The notes under the pieces are model-generated. The model made no database searches and was not told where the DNA came from. It saw nothing but the letters and a program-made list of their open reading frames with translations. Position numbers and translations under genes: made by a program. This document shows positions 1 through 5,676 of a stretch of 8,900 nucleotides of DNA, one piece after another. Source of the DNA: Oscillospiraceae bacterium (lineage in GTDB: Bacteria > Bacillota > Clostridia > Oscillospirales > Ruminococcaceae). The stretch spans positions 1 to 8,900 of the forward strand of contig JAEDMB010000076.1 in NCBI GenBank assembly GCA_016303235.1. Direction: 5' to 3'. Position 1 is the first letter of the stretch; each line of letters starts with the position of its first letter.

Positions 1-411
1 CCGTTTCTTGACAAGGAAATTATGTCACTTGCACAGCGTATTCCGAGAAGATACAGGGTATCGCATACAGCATCATCAAACGGAGATACACCATATATTA
101 CAAAATACGCAATGCGTCTTGCATCTAAAAAGGATACCCCGAAAGAAACTGCAAAGACTTCCGCAAAGAAAAAACTCGGTTTCCCGGTACCGATAAGAGT
201 ATGGCTTAAAGAGGATAAGTATTATAATATAGTGCGTTCACATTTTGAGAGTGAAAGTTCAAAGAAATTTTTCAATACTGAACTTCTTGTCAGACTTCTT
301 GATGACCACAGGGACGGCAAGGCTGATAACAGCCGTAAAATATGGACTGTATTTATATTCCTTGTATGGTATAAGGTCTATTTTGAAAATGACGGAAAAT
401 ATACTGATTAA
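1..411 (+). CDS. asnB: Asparagine synthase (glutamine-hydrolysing), C-terminal part
   Basis: Only the last 136 residues are present; the 5' end lies outside the window and the frame is open from base 1. The enzyme makes asparagine from aspartate, ATP and glutamine-derived ammonia in the cytosol. The visible part belongs to the C-terminal synthetase domain. It opens with PFLDKEIM, which matches the family's PFLD motif. Later come KETAKTSAKKKLGFPVPIR, the conserved K(K)GFPVPI block, and a hydrophobic WTVFIFLVWYKVYF end typical of the AsnB tail. The stop codon is 12 bp before the next gene, whose ribosome binding site follows directly, so the two are probably co-transcribed. The N-terminal glutaminase domain with its catalytic Cys cannot be checked here. 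A paralogue acting on another substrate is possible, but the tail fits ordinary AsnB. Confidence 0.88.
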   Translation, partial: PFLDKEIMSLAQRIPRRYRVSHTASSNGDTPYITKYAMRLASKKDTPKETAKTSAKKKLGFPVPIRVWLKEDKYYNIVRSHFESESSKKFFNTELLVRLLDDHRDGKADNSRKIWTVFIFLVWYKVYFENDGKYTD

Positions 412-423
412 TCCGGAGGTTAT

Positions 424-1092
424 ATGGCAAGTATTGTAACATACAAATACATCAAGCAGAATCCCGATATAATGGAATATATCCGCCGTGCCGACAAGGC
501 TCTTGAGGCACAGGGATTTACTGAACATTCATTTGCACATGTTGAAAAAGTATCGCAGACAGCGGGAATGATTCTTTCCGAGCTGGGATACGATGAACGT
601 ACTGTTGAGCTTGCAAGAATTGCAGGTATAATGCATGATATAGGAAACGTTATAAACCGTATTGACCATGCACAGAGCGGAGCAGTTATGGCATTCAGAC
701 TTCTTGATAATTTAAGTATGCCGGCAAATGAAATATGTTCCATAATATCCGCAATAGGAAATCATGACGAGGGAACGGGTCAGCCTCTTGACCCGATTTC
801 CGCATCGCTTATAATAGCGGATAAAACCGATGTACGCAGAAGCCGTGTGAGAAATTCCGATTTGCTTACTTTTGATATACACGACCGTGTAAATTATGCC
901 GTTGAACTTTCTGAATTAAAATTCAGCAGTGACAAAAGTTCAATAGTTCTTGAACTGAAAATAGATACAAAAATATCATCAGTTCTTGAATATTTTGAAA
1001 TCTTTCTGCAAAGAATGTTGCTCTGTAAAAAGGCATCAATGTTTCTTGGAATAAAATTTGAAATGATTATAAACGGCACAAATGTGCTTTGA
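424..1092 (+). CDS. HD-domain phosphohydrolase-like protein
   Basis: A 222-residue soluble protein with the signature of the HD metal-dependent phosphohydrolase superfamily. Candidate metal ligands are the histidines in HSFAHV (residues 35 and 39), the paired His-Asp of MHDIGN (71-72), a further His in DHAQSG (82), His-Asp in GNHDEG (114-115), and an Asp in ADKTDVRRSR (around 133-136). The C-terminal third (DIHDRVNYAV, then YFEIFLQRMLL) is not part of the core HD fold and looks like a family-specific helical and beta extension. GGAGG lies at 415-419, only 4 bases before the ATG, which is close but workable. It sits 12 bp after the asparagine synthase gene and 28 bp before pyrB, with no terminator on either side, so an operon is likely. 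Family knowledge supports hydrolysis of a phosphate ester or nucleotide; the substrate cannot be read from the sequence. Confidence 0.85.
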   Translation: MASIVTYKYIKQNPDIMEYIRRADKALEAQGFTEHSFAHVEKVSQTAGMILSELGYDERTVELARIAGIMHDIGNVINRIDHAQSGAVMAFRLLDNLSMPANEICSIISAIGNHDEGTGQPLDPISASLIIADKTDVRRSRVRNSDLLTFDIHDRVNYAVELSELKFSSDKSSIVLELKIDTKISSVLEYFEIFLQRMLLCKKASMFLGIKFEMIINGTNVL

Positions 1093-1106
1093 TTATAAAA
1101 AATTAT

Positions 1107-1111
1107 GGAGG
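1107..1111 (+). promoter_or_regulatory. Ribosome binding site that fixes the pyrB start
   Basis: GGAGG sits 9 bases before the ATG at 1121. A longer reading from the ATG at 1082 would overlap the upstream gene and has no such site, so 1121 is the likely start. Confidence 0.85.
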
Positions 1112-1120
1112 TTCAAAATT

Positions 1121-2200
1121 ATGTATTCTGAATATCAGCATCTCATCGATTTGAGTGACTATCCCGTTGAATGGTGGAACGGCATTGCAGACCTTGCAGT
1201 CGATATAAGAAAAAATCCCGAAAAATATGCACATGAATGTGACGGAAAAATTATGGCAACTCTCTTTTATGAACCGTCAACAAGAACACAGATGTCATTT
1301 CAGACAGCAATGCTCCGACTCGGAGGAAAAATAATAGGTTTTGACAATCCCGCAACATCTTCAGTATCAAAAGGAGAAACTCTTAAAGATACAACGAAAA
1401 TAGTAAGCAGTTATTCAGATGTCCTTGTAATACGTCACCCTGTTGCAGGTGCGGCAAAGGCGGCAGCACTTACAGCCGGCTGTCCTGTAATCAATGCCGG
1501 TGACGGCGGTCATCTTCACCCTACACAGACTCTCACTGACCTTGTAACCCTCAAAGTCGAAAAGGGCAGGCTTGACCATCTGACAATAGGTCTCTGCGGT
1601 GACCTGATTTACGGAAGAACAGTTCATTCACTCTGCAAGGCTATGAGCTGTTTTGAAGGAAACAAGTTTATATTTATTTCCACTCCGCAGTTAAAAATGC
1701 CGTCATACGTTAAGGATATAATCGTTGCAAACGGCTGTACTTTTGAGGAAGTATCTTCGCTTGATGAAGTTATAGGAAGTCTTGATGTTCTCTATATGAC
1801 ACGAATCCAGAAAGAACGTTTTTCAAGTGAGGCTGAATACCTTGCACAGAAGGATACATATATACTTGATACAAAGAAAATGACTCATGCAAAGCACGAT
1901 TTGGCTGTACTTCACCCTCTCCCGAGAGTTGATGAAATTACAAACGAAGTAGACAATGACCCACGTGCATTGTATTTCAAGCAGGCAAAAAACGGCGTAT
2001 TTGCAAGAATGGCTCTCATAATGACAATAATCAAAAATCAGAATCCTTCTGAACTTCTCAAAGGAAAAGTATATTCCGGAATATGCTGTTCAAATCCGAG
2101 ATGTATCACGCAGTCGGAAACATATCTCCCCAAGAGTTTCCGCAGTAATAACGATACTTTGCTTGAATGTGAATACTGTGATGAACGCAAGCTTATATAA
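1121..2200 (+). CDS. pyrB: Aspartate carbamoyltransferase with PyrI-like zinc tail
   Basis: A 359-residue enzyme of de novo pyrimidine synthesis that condenses carbamoyl phosphate with aspartate to N-carbamoyl-aspartate. The carbamoyl-phosphate site is intact: FYEPSTRTQMSF (S53-T54-R55-T56), SVSKGETLKDT (S83, K84), VIRHPVAG (R105-H106) and HPTQTLTDL (H133). The aspartate domain has HPLPRVDEI (265-273). The catalytic part ends near residue 312. A tail of about 45 residues follows with CSNPRCIT (C323, C328) and LECEYCD (C350, C353). This C-x4-C...C-x2-C pattern, with the CIT/CIS and C-x-Y-C flavour, resembles the zinc domain of the regulatory chain PyrI. A normal catalytic chain is about 305-310 residues. 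The N-terminal nucleotide-binding domain of PyrI is absent, and no separate pyrI lies nearby. It is the last gene before the terminator at 2211. Catalytic assignment is certain; the tail's role is inferred. Confidence 0.96.
   Translation: MYSEYQHLIDLSDYPVEWWNGIADLAVDIRKNPEKYAHECDGKIMATLFYEPSTRTQMSFQTAMLRLGGKIIGFDNPATSSVSKGETLKDTTKIVSSYSDVLVIRHPVAGAAKAAALTAGCPVINAGDGGHLHPTQTLTDLVTLKVEKGRLDHLTIGLCGDLIYGRTVHSLCKAMSCFEGNKFIFISTPQLKMPSYVKDIIVANGCTFEEVSSLDEVIGSLDVLYMTRIQKERFSSEAEYLAQKDTYILDTKKMTHAKHDLAVLHPLPRVDEITNEVDNDPRALYFKQAKNGVFARMALIMTIIKNQNPSELLKGKVYSGICCSNPRCITQSETYLPKSFRSNNDTLLECEYCDERKLI
2066..2200 (+). other. PyrI-type zinc-binding region fused to PyrB
   Basis: This stretch encodes residues 316-359 of PyrB. 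Cysteines at 323, 328, 350 and 353, plus an extra Cys at 322, have the spacing of a four-Cys zinc site. In PyrI of enterobacteria the corresponding domain holds zinc through a C-x4-C and C-x2-C pair and forms the contact to PyrB. Here it is in cis, so it may brace trimer packing or hold the oligomer without allosteric control. Zinc binding is predicted from the spacing and has not been shown. Confidence 0.75.
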
Positions 2201-2240
2201 AAAAATAAAAGGGCGAACATTGTTCGCCCGATTTTGTTTT
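2201..2240. terminator. Bidirectional intrinsic terminator between convergent genes
   Basis: GGGCGAA and TTCGCCC (2211-2217 and 2223-2229) pair around a CATTG loop; two more base pairs are possible inside. On the + strand it is followed by ATTTTGTTTT, ending the asnB-HD-pyrB unit. On the minus strand it is followed by TTTTATTTTTTT, ending the methyltransferase operon. One hairpin therefore serves both convergent units. Confidence 0.88.
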
Positions 2241-3297
2241 AAATTGCATAAAGATTAGTTTCCCAAGCCGGAATATAAAGCTGATGCCTGATATATAAAC
2301 TGTAATTCGGATTAAGGCTTTTTATAAGCAGAGGAAGTTTAAAAATATCTTCATTTCTGTGATAGAGAGAGACCATAAGCTTAGGAGCATGGTGTGCAAT
2401 AGTCTGACATGCACCCCATATAGCCTCACGTTCCGAGCCTTCAACGTCCATTTTAATAAGAGTAGCCGTCTGACCTCCGAGAATACTGTCAACGGAGCGA
2501 GCCTCTATGAGTGAACCGTTAGCGGATACTGATGACTGTCTGCCGGCTTTTGTAGCAAAGGGAAGTTCCGTATCCTTGCACCATACGGCACAGTTATATG
2601 CGAAAATATGCTTAAGACCGTTAATGTTCTTGCAGAGTTTTTTAAAATTCTTTTTATCAGGTTCAAGAGCATAAATTCCGAGGTATCTGCCACGGGTATA
2701 ATCAAGAAATTCCTCAATAGTATCACCGTTGTATGCTCCCAAATCAACATAAAGTTCATTCAGACCGGGTTTGACAATTTTTCTGTATATTTCGGATTTC
2801 GGAGTAGTTACTGCTGAAAGGTATTCAATTTTTCCGCTTATCTTGAAATTAATAATATTTGCGTAAACTTTTCTTGAGAAGTCATCGGCAAGCATGTCAT
2901 ATACTTTCTGAATTTCCTCAGCATTTTCACAGCAGTATTCATAAGTGAAAAGACCTCCGCCCGCAACAGGAACATCAGGAACATAAAGAGCATGCCTTGA
3001 TGCAATTTCATGAATTTTGTCAACAAGTGACTGATAACCCGCTGCGAAAGCAAGAACTACTACAAAATCGCTCACATAGCTTTCTATTTCTGATAAGCTA
3101 TGCACACGGAATCCCTCAAAGGAATGACCTCTTACAAATTCATCGCTTGCGAAAATTCCGGAAAGAGTTATATTTTTCTTTTTGAATACAGACATAATTT
3201 TTAAAGCCCCGTCGCCCATTCCGTACATAAAAATAGGACGCTTTTCAGCTTTTAGTCTGTCCCAGCAGGATTGTTTTTCTGTTATAAATGAAAGCAT
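2239..3297 (-). CDS. FkbM-family SAM-dependent methyltransferase
   Basis: A 352-residue protein in two parts. Residues about 165-352 form an FkbM-type class I methyltransferase. The SAM-binding motif I is YVDLGAYNGDT (183-193), the acidic end of strand 2 is ALEPD (210-214), and the family's KMDVEGSERE motif lies at 282-291. MVSLYHRNEDIFKLP (308-322) and the closing YIRHQ...ETNLYA block are also characteristic. Family members usually O-methylate sugars or secondary metabolites. Residues 1-150 hold a separate domain with PIFMYGMGDGALKI (21-34), a glycine-rich Rossmann-like turn often found ahead of FkbM domains in surface-glycan proteins. No signal peptide or membrane segment is seen. ATG at 3297 is preferred because AAAGGA lies 8 bases upstream; the in-frame TTG at 3303 would be only 2 bases from that site. 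It follows the PH-like gene by 17 bp. The methyl acceptor is unknown. Confidence 0.87.
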   Translation of the reverse strand: MLSFITEKQSCWDRLKAEKRPIFMYGMGDGALKIMSVFKKKNITLSGIFASDEFVRGHSFEGFRVHSLSEIESYVSDFVVVLAFAAGYQSLVDKIHEIASRHALYVPDVPVAGGGLFTYEYCCENAEEIQKVYDMLADDFSRKVYANIINFKISGKIEYLSAVTTPKSEIYRKIVKPGLNELYVDLGAYNGDTIEEFLDYTRGRYLGIYALEPDKKNFKKLCKNINGLKHIFAYNCAVWCKDTELPFATKAGRQSSVSANGSLIEARSVDSILGGQTATLIKMDVEGSEREAIWGACQTIAHHAPKLMVSLYHRNEDIFKLPLLIKSLNPNYSLYIRHQLYIPAWETNLYAI

Positions 3298-3305
3298 TTT
3301 CAAAT

Positions 3306-3311
3306 TCCTTT
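3306..3311 (-). promoter_or_regulatory. Ribosome binding site that fixes the methyltransferase start
   Basis: AAAGGA on the minus strand lies 8 bases before the ATG at 3297, within the short gap after the upstream gene. It argues against the upstream TTG at 3303. Confidence 0.7.
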
Positions 3312-3314
3312 CTT

Positions 3315-3716
3315 TCAGGTATTGTCATCGTCATCATCATTATCAAAGTAATCATTACCGATAAGGTCACGGCCTCTTGTGCGGTACTTGTCACGCTGAA
3401 TTTCAATGTTTTTATCGAGAAGTTCAAGAACCTTTCGGGGATTCTTAATGCTTTTAATCATCGTACTGGGCGTGTCGGTGTCACGGCTGTATATGGTAAT
3501 ACTGCCACAGCCGAATATACGCTGACCGAATGAGAGAGTAAGCTTTTTATCGGTAATTTTATAAAGGTCGATTTCTTCTTCAGTAATGCTTAAAAATCCG
3601 ACTCTTGATATAAATTTCTTTTCTGTCAGGAAATATCTTGTAAAAGAAATAGGAAGTCCTAAAAATGTACGTTTTTTATCAGTCCAGATATAATTTATTT
3701 CGCTTTTTTTAGCCAT
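3315..3716 (-). CDS. Small bacterial PH-like domain protein with Asp-rich tail
   Basis: A 133-residue protein with no signal peptide or clear membrane helix. Residues about 10-105 read as a single bacterial pleckstrin-homology-like domain (DUF304/bPH_2 type). A strand-rich series INYIWTDKKR, RYFLTEKKFISRVGFLS, EEEIDLYKITDKKLTLSF, and RIFGCGSITIYSRDTDTPS is closed by a helix (NPRKVLELLDKNIEIQRD). The motif in which a new strand follows F(G)CGSITIYS is typical of that group. In the family this fold is often fused to membrane helices; here it stands alone. The C-terminus is a strongly acidic tail, FDNDDDDDNT (124-133). AAGGAG lies 8 bases before the ATG. It is the first gene of a two-gene unit with the methyltransferase and has its own promoter at 3762-3790. 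Its role is unknown; assignment rests on the pattern of strands rather than a catalytic motif. Confidence 0.78.
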   Translation of the reverse strand: MAKKSEINYIWTDKKRTFLGLPISFTRYFLTEKKFISRVGFLSITEEEIDLYKITDKKLTLSFGQRIFGCGSITIYSRDTDTPSTMIKSIKNPRKVLELLDKNIEIQRDKYRTRGRDLIGNDYFDNDDDDDNT

Positions 3717-3761
3717 AAAAAAAACTCCTTTTAAAAAATCAGAAATTATTTGTCAAATATA

Positions 3762-3790
3762 ATTTTAACATACACCTTGAAAATAGTCAA
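3762..3790 (-). promoter_or_regulatory. Sigma-A promoter for the PH-like/methyltransferase operon
   Basis: On the minus strand, TTGACT (3790-3785) and TAAAAT (3767-3762) are separated by 17 bases. TG at the extended -10 position (TGTTAAAAT) strengthens it. The transcript would start about 35-40 bases before the ATG at 3716. Confidence 0.8.
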
Positions 3791-3863
3791 CGGAATTTCC
3801 AAAAAATATTTTATATTAATTTATTAAAATAAATCGGAATACCAAAAAAATTGAATTTTGCTA

Positions 3864-3892
3864 TTGCAATTTTGAAAAAAAAATAGTAAAAT
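3864..3892 (+). promoter_or_regulatory. Sigma-A promoter for pyrG
   Basis: TTGCAA (3864-3869) and TAAAAT (3887-3892) are 17 bases apart and lie about 50 bases before the pyrG ATG. The predicted start region (about 3898-3901, ATTGATATG) lacks the GGGC start used for CTP-sensing slippage at Bacillus subtilis pyrG. No leader terminator is visible. Confidence 0.65.
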
Positions 3893-3943
3893 AGATATTG
3901 ATATGTTTTTACAGAACTTATTAAAATATGGAGGTTTAATTAT

Positions 3944-5560
3944 ATGCCTATAAAATATGTTTTTGTTACAGGAGGAGTCGTTTCAGGACTCGGAAAGGGA
4001 ATTACTGCTGCATCTCTCGGAAGGCTTCTCAAAGCAAGAGGCTATAAAGTAACTATTCAGAAGTTTGACCCTTATATCAACGTTGACCCCGGAACTATGA
4101 GTCCTTATCAGCACGGTGAAGTTTTCGTTACTGATGACGGTGCTGAAACTGACCTCGATTTAGGTCACTATGAAAGATTCGTTGACGAAAATCTTTCTGT
4201 AAATTCCAATGTAACAACAGGTAAAATATACTGGACTGTTCTCAACAAGGAAAGACGTGGCGACTATCTCGGAGGTACTGTTCAGGTAATTCCTCATATA
4301 ACAAACGAGATAAAGGAAAGAATTTACCGTGTCGGAAAAGAAACTGAAACCGATGTTGTTATTACTGAAATAGGCGGTACAGTAGGCGATATTGAAAGTA
4401 CTCCTTTTCTTGAGGCTATAAGACAGTTTGTAGGAGAAGTAGGACGTGAAAATGCAATGTATATTCATGTAACTCTCCTGCCGTTTATAAGCGGTTCAAA
4501 TGAACTCAAATCCAAGCCTACACAACATTCAGTAAAAGAGCTTTTGTCAATAGGTATTCAGCCCAATGTTATAGTATGCCGTACAGAGCTTGAAATTCCG
4601 GAAGATATGGCAGAAAAAATAAGTCTTTTCTGTAATGTCCGCAGAGAAGATATTATTCAGAATATGACTGCTCCGTCACTCTATGAAGTTCCGCTGTGGC
4701 TTGAAAATGAAGGTCTTGCAGACTGTGTATGTCATCATCTTCATCTTGAAAACAGAAAGCCCGACCTCGAAGAATGGACAGCTATGGTTGAACGTCAGAA
4801 AAATGCCCATAAGACAGTAACAATCGGACTTGTAGGAAAATATGTTGCACTCCCTGACGCATATCTTTCAGTTGCTGAGGCTCTCAGACACGGCGGTATA
4901 AATAACGATGCAAATGTTGAAATACTCTGGATTAATTCTGAAGAAATCAATACTGATACAGTTGATGAAATGCTTTCAGGCTGTGACGGAATTATAGTTC
5001 CTGGTGGATTTGGCGACCGTGGCATTGAAGGTATGATTGAGGCTATTCACTATGCAAGAGTAAATAAAATACCTCTTTTCGGAATTTGTCTCGGAATGCA
5101 GATGGCTGTCGTAGAATTTGCAAGAAATGTTGCAGGAATTACTGACGCAAATTCATCTGAATTTGACAAGGACGGAAAACATAACGTTATAGATATAATG
5201 GAAGGTCAGAAAGATATAACAAATAAGGGCGGTACAATGAGACTCGGACTTTATCCCTGCAAGCTTGCTGATGATTCACTTGTTAAGAAAATATATACTG
5301 ACCAGCTTATATATGAGCGTCACCGCCACCGCTGGGAATTCTGCAACGCTTACAGAACTATACTTACTGAAAAGGGACTTTCAATAGCAGGTCTTTCACC
5401 TGATGAACGTCTTGTTGAAATTATAGAAATTAAAGACCACCCGTGGTTTGTCGGAGTACAGTTCCACCCCGAATTTAAATCAAGACCGAACAAGCCACAC
5501 AAATTATTTGCTGATTTCATAAGAGCATCAGTTGAAAACAAGGAAAAAAATAATAAGTAA
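3944..5560 (+). CDS. pyrG: CTP synthase
   Basis: A full-length 538-residue enzyme that converts UTP to CTP with ATP and glutamine, the last step of pyrimidine nucleotide synthesis. The N-terminal synthetase domain (about 1-267) starts with KYVFVTGGVVSGLGKG (4-19), whose P-loop is residues 10-19. It continues with KFDPYINVDPGTMSPYQHGEV (split at 40-60), TDDGAETDLDLGHYERF (63-79) and ITEIGGTVGDIES (140-152). The class I glutaminase domain (about 290-530) has PGGFGDRG (353-360), the nucleophile in GICLGMQMA (C382), and the His-Glu pair in VGVQFHPEF (H508, E510). All key residues are present. GGAGG lies at 3930-3934, 9 bases before the ATG. It is transcribed alone: a promoter stands upstream in a divergent spacer and a terminator at 5570 closes it. 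Confidence 0.98.
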   Translation: MPIKYVFVTGGVVSGLGKGITAASLGRLLKARGYKVTIQKFDPYINVDPGTMSPYQHGEVFVTDDGAETDLDLGHYERFVDENLSVNSNVTTGKIYWTVLNKERRGDYLGGTVQVIPHITNEIKERIYRVGKETETDVVITEIGGTVGDIESTPFLEAIRQFVGEVGRENAMYIHVTLLPFISGSNELKSKPTQHSVKELLSIGIQPNVIVCRTELEIPEDMAEKISLFCNVRREDIIQNMTAPSLYEVPLWLENEGLADCVCHHLHLENRKPDLEEWTAMVERQKNAHKTVTIGLVGKYVALPDAYLSVAEALRHGGINNDANVEILWINSEEINTDTVDEMLSGCDGIIVPGGFGDRGIEGMIEAIHYARVNKIPLFGICLGMQMAVVEFARNVAGITDANSSEFDKDGKHNVIDIMEGQKDITNKGGTMRLGLYPCKLADDSLVKKIYTDQLIYERHRHRWEFCNAYRTILTEKGLSIAGLSPDERLVEIIEIKDHPWFVGVQFHPEFKSRPNKPHKLFADFIRASVENKEKNNK

Positions 5561-5569
5561 TATTTTTAT

Positions 5570-5600
5570 GGGCGACTCAATGGTCGCCCTTTTATATTTT
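5570..5600 (+). terminator. Intrinsic terminator of pyrG
   Basis: GGGCGAC (5570-5576) pairs with GTCGCCC (5583-5589) around the loop TCAATG, followed directly by TTTTATATTTT. It lies 9 bases after the pyrG stop codon. The opposite strand has no U-run behind it, so it works for pyrG only. Confidence 0.92.
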
Positions 5601-5611
5601 ATATAGTATTT

Positions 5612-5645
5612 TTCATAAAAAAATCCCCCTCTTTTTCAAGAGGGG
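5612..5645 (-). terminator. Intrinsic terminator of the glutamine synthetase gene
   Basis: On the minus strand CCCCTCTT (5645-5638) pairs with AAGAGGGG (5633-5626) around a GAAA tetraloop. It is followed by GATTTTTTTATG, giving a run of seven T. It lies about 30 bases past the glutamine synthetase stop and is separate from the pyrG terminator. Confidence 0.93.
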
Positions 5646-5676
5646 AATTGTTATAAGGGATAAAAATGGGGAGAAA

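Noticed and set aside
1082..1120. Longer PyrB start at 1082
   Set aside because: It overlaps the end of the HD gene and has no ribosome binding site; GGAGG at 1107-1111 points to 1121.
1093..1120. PyrR-type attenuator before pyrB
   Set aside because: The gap to the HD gene is only 28 bp and has no hairpin or U-run.
3893..3943. CTP-sensing attenuation at pyrG
   Set aside because: The predicted start lacks a GGGC sequence and the roughly 45-base leader has no terminator hairpin.
4160..4468. Antisense open frame inside pyrG
   Set aside because: It lies opposite a fully conserved enzyme gene and has no promoter, ribosome binding site or domain of its own.
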